64,000 nt of DNA from Verrucomicrobiia bacterium (GTDB taxonomy: Bacteria; Verrucomicrobiota; Verrucomicrobiia; Palsa-1439). Of this stretch, positions 8,939 to 17,985 are shown in pieces. The notes under the pieces were generated by a model, which saw only the letters and a list, made by a program, of their open reading frames with translations, was not told the origin of the DNA and did not search any database. The position numbers and the translations under genes are program-made. Each line of letters begins with the position of its first letter. The first letter of the stretch is position 1. The stretch lies in assembly GCA_022072455.1 (NCBI GenBank), contig JAJVHY010000016.1:6032-70031 (forward strand), in the 5' to 3' direction.

Positions 8939-9814
8939 TTATTTGCCGATTACGGTGGAACGTTCGTCAGCCCCACGGAAAATTTTAATCTCCGTCTCTT
9001 TCGGCGTCGCGCGATTTTGCGGATTGACGAAAATGACCGGGGTCGACCGGTTGTCGGTGGCTTCGGGACCGGTGGCCTCGGGAGAAGTTGGCTCTTCACC
9101 TTGAACCGCCCCGGCAGCCAAGTCACGCGGGGTGATGCCGACCGGCTGAATAATTTCCTTATCCTTGAAGGAACGCAACGTCACGGACATTGTGCCGGAG
9201 CGTTCAGCCGCCTTGAGTAATTCCGTCTGTTCAGGTTTCACGGCCAAGGTCATGGAACTCTGCGCGCCACCACCTTTGCCACCGGCTTCGGTTTCGCCGC
9301 GATTAACGGCCAATACGAGCAAGTTCTGCAGGATAATCTTCGTCACATCCTGCTTGGTTCGCGGATCGAAATAAGTGGCAATAATGTCGACGCGATCCCC
9401 TGGTTGAACGCTGGTGCCCACAAACCGCACTTCATCACCGGCAATTGCCACAGCGCGCATGCCATCCGGAACTTTGAGAGCCAAGCCAAAACTTTGCCCA
9501 GGCGCCAGCAAACTCGTGGAGCGGACTTGATCTTTTATCGCAATATCTGTCTGCGTCGTCCGATCCAAAGCATCCTCGATCCGGAGAATCGCTGTTTCCG
9601 CAACCAGTTCTTTGGGGAATGACTCAAAGCGCACCATTTCCCGGGTAATCTTGGTGCGCGACTTGATATCCATCGCCGCCACCACGACGGGGACCCAGTT
9701 GGCTTTTTCTTTGGCCGCCATCTTATCCAACTGCTTGTAAATCAAAATAGCCGTCACGATACCCAAGACGACTGCCACTAATATGATTCCGCTTGCCCCT
9801 GGTTTTCTAGCCAT
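8939..9814 (-). CDS. rcpC: Flp pilus assembly protein RcpC/CpaB
   Basis: Periplasmic SAF-domain protein of the Tad machine, believed to modulate the secretin. An N-terminal membrane anchor is at residues 9-26 (GIILVAVVLGIVTAILIYK). The SAF domain follows at about 40-110, with 'VVAAMDIKSRTKITREMV', and the RcpC/CpaB domain at 115-230 contains 'GMRAVAIAGDEVRFVGTSVQ' and 'VQPGDRVDIIATY'. The ATG has a strong AGGAGG-type ribosome-binding site (complement of 'ctcctcc' just upstream). It is the first gene of the main tad operon and has a sigma-54-like promoter about 110 bases upstream. Confidence 0.92.
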   Translation of the reverse strand: MARKPGASGIILVAVVLGIVTAILIYKQLDKMAAKEKANWVPVVVAAMDIKSRTKITREMVRFESFPKELVAETAILRIEDALDRTTQTDIAIKDQVRSTSLLAPGQSFGLALKVPDGMRAVAIAGDEVRFVGTSVQPGDRVDIIATYFDPRTKQDVTKIILQNLLVLAVNRGETEAGGKGGGAQSSMTLAVKPEQTELLKAAERSGTMSVTLRSFKDKEIIQPVGITPRDLAAGAVQGEEPTSPEATGPEATDNRSTPVIFVNPQNRATPKETEIKIFRGADERSTVIGK

Positions 9815-9923
9815 TTACTCCTCCTTGATTCAACATGATGAATATCCGATCTCCAAAATAACTGCTTCTTAAAATTTCCCGCTTATAAATACCCTTAATA
9901 ATGATGAGCACAATTTGGTAGAT

Positions 9924-9939
9924 AGCAATCAGCGTACCT
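9924..9939 (-). promoter_or_regulatory. Sigma-54 (-24/-12) promoter candidate for the rcpC-tad operon
   Basis: On the minus strand the sequence is AGGTACGCTGATTGCT. Against TGGCACGNNNNTTGCW it matches at 10 of 12 defined positions, and the invariant GG and GC are at exactly the right spacing. The predicted start point near 9914 gives a leader of about 100 bases before rcpC. No convincing sigma-70 pair was seen nearby. Confidence 0.5.
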
Positions 9940-10092
9940 TCCAACCATCGGCTTGACCTGATTCCAGCCTTCATTTCAAGGACCATGAGAACAAGCTCAT
10001 AATACGGTCATGGATGTGACACCGTCCAGCTAGAACTTCCTCCTTGCAATAACCATGAGTAACGACTCCACTGCATCTGCATCCCCAGCGCG

Positions 10093-10129
10093 CCGAGGAG
10101 GATGAAGCCTTAAACCCCACCCTCCTCGG
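10093..10129 (-). terminator. Hairpin downstream of flp, possible attenuator/terminator
   Basis: CCGAGGAGG and CCTCCTCGG form a perfect 9-bp stem with a 19-base loop, starting about 20 bases after the flp stop. There is no T-run after it, so it is more likely an mRNA-stabilising or partly terminating structure than a strong intrinsic terminator. Confidence 0.4.
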
Positions 10130-10149
10130 TTACACTGGTATACGGCCGA

Positions 10150-10323
10150 CTAGTTCAGGTTGGCATTGACGTTCGTCAACTTGTTATTGACGCTCGACCC
10201 AATACCACGAAGAACCAGAATCGCCACGACGGAGATCAGCGCGAGAATCAACGCATACTCCACCAAGCTCTGGCCCGACCGTTTCGAAAAACGGCGCAAG
10301 ACTTTTTGAAAACGCTTTGTCAT
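10150..10323 (-). CDS. flp: Flp-type pilin (57 aa)
   Basis: The major structural subunit of the Tad pilus. The 57-residue product begins MTKRFQKVLRRFSKRSG, a basic leader ending in Gly17. The mature part starts 'QSLVEYALILALISVVAI', with Glu at mature position 5 and Tyr at 6, exactly the class IVb (Flp) prepilin processing signature, and a hydrophobic helix. The tail is polar and Asn-rich (SSVNNKLTNVNANLN). A strong GGGGGTGA ribosome-binding site precedes the ATG. It lies upstream of rcpC on the same strand, as in other Tad loci. The prepilin peptidase that would cut it (TadV type) is not in this window. Confidence 0.93.
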   Translation of the reverse strand: MTKRFQKVLRRFSKRSGQSLVEYALILALISVVAILVLRGIGSSVNNKLTNVNANLN

Positions 10324-10397
10324 CTATTTCTCACCCCCTTTATCGGATACAGTTGTTAAAACTTTACCTTTGGATTCTTTCAAGCAACAAACCTATT

Positions 10398-10413
10398 CGC
10401 AGTTTTAATGCCA
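10398..10413 (-). promoter_or_regulatory. Sigma-54 (-24/-12) promoter candidate for flp
   Basis: The minus strand reads TGGCATTAAAACTGCG: an exact TGGCA -24 half, a CTGC -12 half and the correct GG-to-GC spacing (8 of 12 defined positions match, including all four invariant bases). The predicted start near 10388 leaves a leader of about 65 bases that contains the strong ribosome-binding site of flp. Confidence 0.5.
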
Positions 10414-10569
10414 TCCCTTGGTAAGACCGCTCAACAAATTCTGCTGGGCGTCAGACAATAATTCACACCTAACTATTAATAAGATACTTGCGACTAAAAT
10501 GAATTTCCAAATTTCAGATCCAGCAAAACTCGAATTATGAATTCTGAGACGCAGAGTTGCCAGTCCATC

Positions 10570-10610
10570 TGAACATGTGTTCATGAGTTGTCCAGATACT
10601 GAACACTCTA
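10570..10610. promoter_or_regulatory. Putative activator-binding sites upstream of flp
   Basis: TGAACA-TG-TGTTCA (10570-10583) is an inverted repeat, and next to it TGTCCAG-ATA-CTGAACA is an inverted repeat with one mismatch. They lie about 155-190 bases upstream of the flp -24 element, the usual range for sigma-54 enhancer sites. The 9-mer TGAACATGT recurs upstream of the regulator gene (20931). The binding protein is inferred. Confidence 0.3.
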
Positions 10611-10616
10611 AGCACT

Positions 10617-12161
10617 CTATTCACTCGCACTCGTGTCGTATGCTGACCATCCTCTCAGAAACTCAGCACTGCCGGACATGACATATAAATCAATTTTCCC
10701 GAGCGCAATCTTTTCCGACACTTCTTCCAATGATCCGAATTTAGCTGATTCCATAGCACTCAAATGCGTCGGCACAACCACAACCACCTGCCGGTACCGC
10801 CGAAAATCCACACTGCGAACAAACTCAGTTCGCCCATTACTTGTGAACATGAAATCTCGCCCTGGCGGCTTGACCATCGCCAGATCGGGATCCAATCGCA
10901 AATTCTCATACTCGGGCAAACAAGCCTGAAAATGACGAATCCCAAACAACAAATCTCCATACCAATGGCACAAAATTGTTTCTCCCGGACGAAATTGTTC
11001 ACGAATCCGACTGGCCGCCTTACACAATTGTTGATCATGCTCCCGCAACTCCCGAGCTGTTCGGAGCGTCCCCCACAGAATTCCATCCCATTTTGCCGGC
11101 CACGCCCAGAACACGAAAATATTTCCCACTACCATCGCCACCAACCCCAAGATAGCCATCCTCCCCCAACGCCGGCCCACAAAGCTCGCGGCAAACAGGA
11201 CCAACGCCGGTAAATAGGTAAAAACATGACCAGGAGCCTCAGTGTACCCAACCATTGTCGCCAACAAAAACACCGGCAACCCCCACCAGACCAAAAATCG
11301 CTCCGACTCCCCCCAGTGCTCGCGAAGCTGACACACCACCGCAAGACTCCCCAGTAAAACTCCATTAAACGAATAGAGCCCCGCAAAAAACATATTCCAG
11401 CCAACCGCCCCCACTCCACCGCCGAGCAATGTCTTATGCGCGTGGAAACGCCCGATACTCTCCAACGGTTTCCAATAAACCTCCCACCCACCAATCTCCG
11501 CCAACATCCACCCCACCCACCCTGCCGTCACCGCACCGCACACCGCGACGGCAGTGCCGATCTTCGCCCACCGGCAGTCCCGCGCCTGCCCCAACGTCAC
11601 ACCGACCAACACGGCCATTCCTGGCACCGACTGTTGCCGGATTCCTCCCATCAAACCCAGCCACGCCCCGATCAAAACCACCCACCCCCACGGCACCTCC
11701 CTCTCCCGCGCCCGCCAACAAAACAAAACCAAACTCACCACTAGCACCGCATCCACCACATACGTCAACGCCACACTGCTGTAAAACCACACCATCGGAC
11801 TCGTCAACGTCAACACCCCCGCCACCATCCCGGTAACCCGCCCCCACATCGCCGTCCCCAGCAAATACATCACCCCAACCAATCCCGCTCCGCCCACGAC
11901 ACTCATCCACGCTAAACTCGTGTGCGGACCTCCTACAAACTCATTCACCAAGCGACCCAACATCACATATAAAAAATACCCCGGCGCATGGGGCTGACTT
12001 ACCTCCACATTATAATCAGTCACCCCCAACGCAAACTCGACGCTGTCCCACAGATAGGGTTGCCGGGTCCGCGTCGATTGATAAAGTCCGATCGCCACGA
12101 TAAAAAACACCGCGGCCACCACCCAATCACGTCGTTCAAACCGTTTCACCCTGATATCCAT
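10617..12161 (-). CDS. Polytopic GT-C-like membrane protein (glycosyltransferase family 39/DUF2723 type)
   Basis: A 514-residue membrane protein with about ten hydrophobic helices. The first periplasmic loop has the GT-C hallmarks: an acidic 'LWDSVEFAL' followed by 'HAPGYFLYVMLGRLV', which resembles the D/E and 'HPPL/HAPG' motifs of dolichyl/undecaprenyl-phosphate sugar-dependent transferases. The last 120 residues are soluble and include 'LCHWYGDLLFGIRHF', probably a periplasmic domain. Donor and acceptor cannot be told from sequence. It ends 293 bases before flp and is divergent from the next GT-C-like gene. Confidence 0.65.
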   Translation of the reverse strand: MDIRVKRFERRDWVVAAVFFIVAIGLYQSTRTRQPYLWDSVEFALGVTDYNVEVSQPHAPGYFLYVMLGRLVNEFVGGPHTSLAWMSVVGGAGLVGVMYLLGTAMWGRVTGMVAGVLTLTSPMVWFYSSVALTYVVDAVLVVSLVLFCWRAREREVPWGWVVLIGAWLGLMGGIRQQSVPGMAVLVGVTLGQARDCRWAKIGTAVAVCGAVTAGWVGWMLAEIGGWEVYWKPLESIGRFHAHKTLLGGGVGAVGWNMFFAGLYSFNGVLLGSLAVVCQLREHWGESERFLVWWGLPVFLLATMVGYTEAPGHVFTYLPALVLFAASFVGRRWGRMAILGLVAMVVGNIFVFWAWPAKWDGILWGTLRTARELREHDQQLCKAASRIREQFRPGETILCHWYGDLLFGIRHFQACLPEYENLRLDPDLAMVKPPGRDFMFTSNGRTEFVRSVDFRRYRQVVVVVPTHLSAMESAKFGSLEEVSEKIALGKIDLYVMSGSAEFLRGWSAYDTSASE

Positions 12162-12195
12162 ACCGCAAACTCACCTCGCCTCGCGATGTGAAAAC

Positions 12196-13887
12196 TTGCC
12201 GGCTTGTGACGGCTTTGTCGGCGCGTTACTCTGCGCCTCCGTGAATTGGATTACCAATGCCGGCCTCGTGGTAGTGGTTCTTGCCATTGCATGGGCCAAA
12301 CCCAAACTCGGCCGGCAATGGATCATCCCACTTGAACGCCTGTGGCGCAAACTCACCCACCACACCGGCTGGTCACTCCTCATTCTGGCACTCGGTGGAT
12401 TCTTTCTCTGTGTCACGATCAACCTCCTCATCGGGCTCTATCCTCCGTGGGGGCACGACGCCTACGGCTACCTGCTGGCCGCTGACACATTCGCGCAAGG
12501 CCGACTCACCAATCCACCCCATCCACTCTGGCAACACTTCGAAACCTTCCACACCATTCATCAACCCACCTACGCCTCCAAATACCCGCCCCTCCAAGGG
12601 GCCATCCTCGCCCTCGGCCAAATCATCGGGCACCCGCACATCGGCGTCTGGCTGGCCACTGCCGGTGCTGCTCTTGCTGTCGTCTGGATGCTCCGCGCGT
12701 GGATACCGGCGCGCTGGGCTTGGTTGGGCGGGATGCTCGTTCTGCTCCACCCGGTCACACTCCTCTGGGGCACCTGGTACTTCGGCGGCACACTCGCCAT
12801 GACGGCCGGCGCGCTGGTGATTGGCGCGTGGCGACGACTCGTGGATCACCGGCACCCCAAACCAGCCGCCGCGTGGTGGTTGGGAATCGGCATCGCCTCG
12901 CTCGCCAATTGCCGGCCTTTTGAAGGGTTGGTCCTGACACTCGCGACCGGCTGTGTCTGGGTCTGGAGTTGCCGGTGGCGCGACTTGTGGCGCACCGCGC
13001 TCGTGCTCACTCTGGCCGGCCTCTGGATGGGCTATTACAACTGGCGAATTACGGGGACGCCGGGTCGACTGCCTTACCATGTCTACGAACAACAATACGG
13101 TGTCGCCCCGCTCTTGCTTTGGGAAAAACCCCAACCGATTCCCACATACCGGCACGCGGTCATGCGCGAGTTTCATCTGGGCTGGGATTGGCACCTCTAC
13201 CAAAAACAACAAACTCTGGCCGGCTGGCTGGAAGTCAGCCGGGACAAATTGCGGACGTATCTTGCCGGGGCGTTTCCAATGGACCTCTTCGGCACCCCGG
13301 TTTTGTACGCCCTCGCGCTCGCTGCCGCGATTTGCGCTGCCTGGCGCCGCGCGTGGATGCCGGCGGTGGTACTCGTCCTCATACTCTTCACCCTCGGTCT
13401 GCTGGCCAGCAGTTGGTACAACCTCCACTATGCCGCGCCCGGGTTTCCCCTCGTGGTTCTGATCGTCGTGCAAGGCCTGCGGTACCTCCGCGCCCTGCGG
13501 AAACGTGGGCGGCTCCTCGCCTTTCTGCTGATCATCAGCGCGGTCATAACGGGTGTGACTGCGGCGGGGTTGTTGGCGCGCTCGGAGCCGACCAAGTTCC
13601 AACGCGACCGGGCCGCCGTGATCGCGAAATTAAAGAAAACCGGCGGCAACCACCTCGTCATCGTCCGCTATTCGGCCACGCACAATCCTGACGATGAATG
13701 GGTCTTCAATGGCGCCGACATTGATCGCTCACCAATCATTTGGGCGCGGGAACTGGAACCGTCTGAGCTATTAAAATACTATTCTGACCGGCACATCTGG
13801 CTCTTGGAACCGGACGCCGAACCGTTCCGACTCAACTCGCTCACGAGCAACCCGCCGAGCAGCACCAATCCGTACAACGGGAAATAG
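12196..13887 (+). CDS. Polytopic GT-C-like membrane protein, 563 aa
   Basis: Membrane protein with about twelve helices. 'GHDAYGYLLAADTF' and 'YASKYPPLQGAILALGQ' in the first large loop fit the GT-C plan (an acidic residue followed by a Tyr/Pro-rich loop). The C-terminal 110 residues form a soluble tail with 'GNHLVIVRYSATHNPDDEWVFN' split by helices, a pattern common to membrane glycosyltransferases of this size. No in-frame ATG exists near the start; a TTG is used here and a GTG at 12241 is the alternative. Its last 109 bases overlap the end of the convergent gene, so both C-termini come from one DNA segment. Substrate unknown. Confidence 0.65.
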   Translation: MPACDGFVGALLCASVNWITNAGLVVVVLAIAWAKPKLGRQWIIPLERLWRKLTHHTGWSLLILALGGFFLCVTINLLIGLYPPWGHDAYGYLLAADTFAQGRLTNPPHPLWQHFETFHTIHQPTYASKYPPLQGAILALGQIIGHPHIGVWLATAGAALAVVWMLRAWIPARWAWLGGMLVLLHPVTLLWGTWYFGGTLAMTAGALVIGAWRRLVDHRHPKPAAAWWLGIGIASLANCRPFEGLVLTLATGCVWVWSCRWRDLWRTALVLTLAGLWMGYYNWRITGTPGRLPYHVYEQQYGVAPLLLWEKPQPIPTYRHAVMREFHLGWDWHLYQKQQTLAGWLEVSRDKLRTYLAGAFPMDLFGTPVLYALALAAAICAAWRRAWMPAVVLVLILFTLGLLASSWYNLHYAAPGFPLVVLIVVQGLRYLRALRKRGRLLAFLLIISAVITGVTAAGLLARSEPTKFQRDRAAVIAKLKKTGGNHLVIVRYSATHNPDDEWVFNGADIDRSPIIWARELEPSELLKYYSDRHIWLLEPDAEPFRLNSLTSNPPSSTNPYNGK

Positions 13888-15008
13888 TTCACCAAGACCT
13901 TCACCACCAAGTGTTGATCCAACCACGGCGACGTCATGGTCCCGGTCACATTCACCAACGCCACCGCACAGCCCACCCACAACACCCGCGGCACCGTCGG
14001 GCGCCCCCGTACGCTTTCCAGCGCCACCGCGATCGGAAAAATCAGCATCACCAAATAGTGTCCCCACGACCGGATACTCGCGATCAACATCACCAGACAC
14101 AACAACGCAAACTCCACCTCCCGGTCACCGTCGCGCCACCAACAAAACGCATACACCCCGGCCAGCAAAACCAACCCCGTCGCCGATCCCAGCATCAACC
14201 AGGTCTGCTGCGTCGCCGCCAGTTGCAGGTTCATCACGAACGACGGCACCGTGTAATTAAAACTCTGATTCAGCGACTGCTCAGCTACCAACGGCAACGA
14301 TTGCTGCCGGAATGAAACCCACAAATCCCAACCACTCGCCCAACTCACCCCGACAATAAACGCCCCGGTCACCATAGCCCGCTGCCACCGGCCCGGCCCG
14401 CGCCAGACAAACCACGGCAACAACACCCACGGAAAAATTTTCAACAACCCGGCCGTCGCCACCGCCACACACCCCGCCCCGGCCCAACCGCGCCGGTGCC
14501 ACGCGTACCCCACCAACACCAAGGCCGCCAAAATCAACCCCACTTGGCCGTACATGAAATGCCAATAAACCGGTGCCGCCGCGAGCACACCCATCACAAA
14601 AAAGTACCGGCCCCGCCGCGACCACCGGTCCTCCAGCAGCCGGCAACTCACCGTCACCACCACCACCAACGCCAGCAAACTCAACCCCATCCACGCCGCA
14701 TACGCCGCCCGCAACGGCAACCGGGCGAACGGACTGATCATCCACAAAAACGGCGGCGGATTCGGCGCGACATGCACCGGCAAGTGCTCGGAAAATTTCA
14801 CCCCAAATTCGGCCGCGACCGGATCCAACACCACATACGGGTCACGCCCGGCATTAAACAAACAGCCGGCCACATAGTAATGCGCGAAATCATCCCGGTC
14901 GGCCGGCCCCAGCAACACCATCACCAACCGCACCACTGCCCAGCCGGCAATTACTGCGGCCCCCACATCGAGCAACCGATTCCGGCCCAGCCGACGCAGC
15001 CAATTCAT
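13779..15008 (-). CDS. DUF2029/GT87-type membrane glycosyltransferase-like protein
   Basis: A 409-residue polytopic protein of the DUF2029/GT87 kind; known members are polyprenyl-phosphate-mannose mannosyltransferases. Recognisable features are the first loop 'DFAHYYVAGCLFNAGRDPYV', then 'PNPPPFLWMISPFARLPL', and the central 'GLLKIFPWVLLPWFVWR' seen in this family. About nine helices. It is convergent with the preceding plus-strand gene, overlapping it by 109 bases, and the ends of both proteins look genuine. The sugar and acceptor are not determined. Confidence 0.75.
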   Translation of the reverse strand: MNWLRRLGRNRLLDVGAAVIAGWAVVRLVMVLLGPADRDDFAHYYVAGCLFNAGRDPYVVLDPVAAEFGVKFSEHLPVHVAPNPPPFLWMISPFARLPLRAAYAAWMGLSLLALVVVVTVSCRLLEDRWSRRGRYFFVMGVLAAAPVYWHFMYGQVGLILAALVLVGYAWHRRGWAGAGCVAVATAGLLKIFPWVLLPWFVWRGPGRWQRAMVTGAFIVGVSWASGWDLWVSFRQQSLPLVAEQSLNQSFNYTVPSFVMNLQLAATQQTWLMLGSATGLVLLAGVYAFCWWRDGDREVEFALLCLVMLIASIRSWGHYLVMLIFPIAVALESVRGRPTVPRVLWVGCAVALVNVTGTMTSPWLDQHLVVKVLVNYFPLYGLVLLGGLLVSELSRNGSASGSKSQMCRSE

Positions 15009-15082
15009 TCGGCGTGCATATCAGACCGCCCGGCGTAGTTCGAGATTGAAGATTGCCCCCCGGCTTCCTACTCTCCCGCCCC

Positions 15083-16516
15083 ATGGCCAAACCGCTGCAC
15101 CGCTTGCTCCCCACTTTGCCGCAATGGTTCGGCCTCCTTCTCCTGCTCACGCTGACCTCCGCCGCCTGGCGCACCGCGTTGGTCGCCAGCGACGGCGACG
15201 CTTGCATGCATTGGCGCGTCGGCGAGTGGATGCTCGAAAACCGGCAACTCATCCAACACGACGACTTCTCCCACTCCCGGCAAGGCACACCGATCATCTC
15301 GAAAGAATGGCTCGCCCAACTGATCTTTGCCGGCGCGGGCCGACTGGCCGGTTTTTACGGTTTGGTTTTGGTGGCCGCCAGCGTGATCGCCCTGACGTTC
15401 GCCCTGCTCTTCCGGCAACTCCTGCGCGCCGGCAACAACCTGCTCGTGGCCGGCGGACTCACCGTGTTGGCGACATGGGCGGCGTGCAGTCATTGGTTGG
15501 CGCGCCCGCACGTGTTCAGTTTTCTGATGATGGTCTTGTGGCACGATGCCCTCCTCCGCTTGCAAGGACGGCGGCTCATCCTGACGCTCGGGCTGCTGAC
15601 CGGCTTGTGGGTCAATTTGCACGGCGGTTTTCTGGCTGGCTTTCTCGTGCTCGGCGCGTACTGGCTCGGCGCCGTGCTGGAGCGCGACTGGACAAAATTC
15701 CGGTATCTGACTCTGGCCGGCGTCGTCAGCGGCGCGGCGTCCTTCATCAATCCCAGCGGCTACCGGCTGCATTTGAACAATCTGGAATTTCTCCAATCGA
15801 AATTCCTGACCGGCTGGCTCGCGGAATACGCGTCCACCGATTTTCACTCGGCCGGCGCGTTGGGATTCACCATCTGGCTGGCGGTAATCTTTTTCACACT
15901 CGTGCTCGTCCGCCCCAAATTGTCGGCAAGTTCCGGCGTGCTGTTGCTCTCGTGGATTTATTTTGCGTTGTACGCCGGGCGGAATGTGCCGTTGCTGGTG
16001 TTGTTGAGTGCGCCGGTCTTGGCCGGCGCGCTGACGCCGGTCGTGCCGGAGCGGTGGCGCGCGTTGTCGCAACGGGTTTTGGCCGTCAGCGAAGCCGGTC
16101 ACGGGTGGTGGTTGGTGGCGGCGGTCGGCGTGGCGCTCGCGGTGACGCCGCACCCGATTTCGTTTCCCAAGGAAAACTGGCCGGTCGAGGCCGTGCAGTA
16201 CATCCGCGACCACCCGCACCAATTCACCGGCAAGATGTTCAATCAATACATGTGGGGCGGCTACTTGCTGAAGGAATTGCCGGAGCACAAGACGTTTGTG
16301 GATGGACGGACGGATGTGTTCGGCGAGGAGCTCATCAAAGATTTTTCGGTGACGACCGGCTTGCTGCCCGGCTGGACGAATTCGTTTGTTAAATACGACA
16401 TCGGCTGGGTGTTGATGCCGCAAGATCACCGGCTGAATCTAGCGCTGGCCAAGTTGCCGGAGTGGAGCTGCGTTCACTCGGATGCGACGGCAATGGTCTG
16501 GAGCAAGACACCATGA
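15083..16516 (+). CDS. Polytopic membrane protein, GT-C-like, first of a tandem pair
   Basis: A 477-residue membrane protein with about ten helices. Signature blocks are 'SDGDACMHWRVGEWML' after the first helix, 'ISKEWLAQLIF', 'HGGFLAGF', and a C-terminal soluble block with 'MFNQYMWGGYLLKELP' and 'TFVDGRTDVFGEEL'. The same blocks occur in the next gene, so the two are paralogues. The WGGYL/DGR block is widespread in bacterial membrane proteins thought to be lipid-linked-sugar transferases, but the reaction is not established. The ATG at 15083 replaces a TTG ten codons upstream. Its stop overlaps the next start as ATGA. Confidence 0.65.
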   Translation: MAKPLHRLLPTLPQWFGLLLLLTLTSAAWRTALVASDGDACMHWRVGEWMLENRQLIQHDDFSHSRQGTPIISKEWLAQLIFAGAGRLAGFYGLVLVAASVIALTFALLFRQLLRAGNNLLVAGGLTVLATWAACSHWLARPHVFSFLMMVLWHDALLRLQGRRLILTLGLLTGLWVNLHGGFLAGFLVLGAYWLGAVLERDWTKFRYLTLAGVVSGAASFINPSGYRLHLNNLEFLQSKFLTGWLAEYASTDFHSAGALGFTIWLAVIFFTLVLVRPKLSASSGVLLLSWIYFALYAGRNVPLLVLLSAPVLAGALTPVVPERWRALSQRVLAVSEAGHGWWLVAAVGVALAVTPHPISFPKENWPVEAVQYIRDHPHQFTGKMFNQYMWGGYLLKELPEHKTFVDGRTDVFGEELIKDFSVTTGLLPGWTNSFVKYDIGWVLMPQDHRLNLALAKLPEWSCVHSDATAMVWSKTP

Positions 16517-17985
16517 ACTTGCGCCGGTTATTGTTACCCAATCTGAGCGTGACGATCTGGTTGATCTTCTTTGTCGCCCTCAATGTTTCCAACTGGCGGT
16601 TGGTGATGATCAGCGCCGACGGCGACCCGGCGCTCCACCGGCGCATCGGTGAATGGATGATTGAAAATCGCGAGGTGATCCGGACGGAACAGTTTTCGCA
16701 CACCCGCTTCGGGGCCGAGTTGATCTCGAAGGAATGGTTGAGCGAAGTCATTTTCAGCGTGATGTCGCTGGCGTTTGGTTGGAACGGCGTCATCCTGCTG
16801 GCGGCATTTCTGATCGCGACCACGCTCTGGCTGTTGCACCGGCAACTGCTGGTCAATGGTGCGGAACCGCTGTTGGCGACTCTTCTCGTACTGATGACCG
16901 CGTTTGCGGCGACGACGCATTGGTTGGCGCGGCCGCATCTGGTGACGCATTTGTTGGTGGTGGTGTTCGGCTGGTTGCTGCACGATTACCGGAATGACCG
17001 TTGTTCGGCGCGGCGGTTGTGGGCCACGTTGCCGGCGTTGATGTGCTTGTGGACGAATCTGCACGGGGCGTTTTTTACCGGGTTCATTTTGATCGGGTTG
17101 TTTTTTGTCGGGGCGATTTTTGAGAAGCGCCGTGACCGGGCGGTCACCCTGGCCGGAGTGCTGACCGCGTGCTTGGCAGCATCACTGGTCAACCCGAACG
17201 GCTGGAATCTTCATCTTCAAGTGATCGGATTTCTGCGGACACCGGAGTTGTCTGGTATGGTTAACGAGTTCCGGTCGCCGAATTTTCATAGCGGTGGCGC
17301 CAAGGGATTGTTGTTTGAGTTGTTCGCGATCGCGCTGTTGCTGCTGGTCGTGCGGCCGGTGTTGGCGCCGACGGAAATCCTGTTACTCGGCGTGTGGGGG
17401 TATTTCGCGTTACATTCGGTGCGCAACGTGCCCGTCTTCGCGCTGGTGGCGGCCCCGATCCTGGCCCGTCATTACCAACCATTTTTGCGGCACCCGTTGT
17501 GGCTGCGCTTGAGTGCGCGGGCCAATAACATGCACACCACAACCGGCGGTTACGTGCTCGCCGCACTGGCCGGTATCGGATTGCTCGTGGTGGTTTCCAA
17601 GCCGAGCATCGTGGGCGGTTGGGAGACGGAGATTTTGACTAATCGCGTCCCGGTCGCCGCGCTGGAGTTTGTCCGGCAAAACCCGACCGCCGTTCAAGGC
17701 GAGATGTTCAATGAGTACGGCTGGGGCGGTTATTTGCTGTGGGCGATGCCGGAACGGAAAGTATTCATCGATGGCCGCAATGATTTTTTTGGAAAAGAAC
17801 TTTGCGAGGAATTCAATACGGTGGACCGGACGAAACCCGGCTGGGAGGCCGTGTTGGAGAAATACAAAGTCGGCTGGACGCTGCTGCCGCCGAAACATCC
17901 GTTGAATGCTTTACTGTCTCTCGATACCGGCGGTTGGACGAACAACTACCACGACGAAGTTGCCGTCATTTATTCGCGCCGGTAA
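16513..17985 (+). CDS. Polytopic membrane protein, GT-C-like, second of a tandem pair
   Basis: A 490-residue paralogue of the preceding gene, with the same order of blocks: 'SADGDPALHRRIGEWMI', 'LISKEWLSEVIF', 'LHGAFFTGF', then 'MFNEYGWGGYLLWAMP' and 'VFIDGRNDFFGKEL'. It starts at the ATG of an ATGA overlap, so translation is coupled and the two proteins are probably made in equal amounts. Codon use shifts toward G-ending codons compared with its partner. The 3' end overlaps the convergent membrane-protein gene by 16 bases. Substrate unknown. Confidence 0.65.
   Translation: MNLRRLLLPNLSVTIWLIFFVALNVSNWRLVMISADGDPALHRRIGEWMIENREVIRTEQFSHTRFGAELISKEWLSEVIFSVMSLAFGWNGVILLAAFLIATTLWLLHRQLLVNGAEPLLATLLVLMTAFAATTHWLARPHLVTHLLVVVFGWLLHDYRNDRCSARRLWATLPALMCLWTNLHGAFFTGFILIGLFFVGAIFEKRRDRAVTLAGVLTACLAASLVNPNGWNLHLQVIGFLRTPELSGMVNEFRSPNFHSGGAKGLLFELFAIALLLLVVRPVLAPTEILLLGVWGYFALHSVRNVPVFALVAAPILARHYQPFLRHPLWLRLSARANNMHTTTGGYVLAALAGIGLLVVVSKPSIVGGWETEILTNRVPVAALEFVRQNPTAVQGEMFNEYGWGGYLLWAMPERKVFIDGRNDFFGKELCEEFNTVDRTKPGWEAVLEKYKVGWTLLPPKHPLNALLSLDTGGWTNNYHDEVAVIYSRR

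Larger units (their letters stand above)
9815..10149. other. Intergenic region between flp and rcpC
   Basis: This 335-base stretch has no credible ORF. It holds the hairpin after flp (10093-10129), a GTCCAG half-site followed closely by GAAC (10024-10036), an imperfect CCATGA/TCATGG inverted pair near 9982-10013, and the sigma-54-like promoter at 9924-9939. The layout (hairpin, then a second promoter) would let the abundant pilin and the rarer machine components be expressed at different levels. Confidence 0.5.

Noticed and set aside
9982-10013. CCATGA...TCATGG inverted repeat upstream of rcpC as an operator
   Set aside because: Six-base arms with a 20-base gap occur often by chance, and it does not match the sites upstream of flp or the regulator.
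15068-16429. 453-residue minus-strand ORF opposite the first tandem membrane protein
   Set aside because: Gln/Arg/His-rich, no helices or domain. The plus strand encodes a paralogue of the next gene, with conserved blocks.
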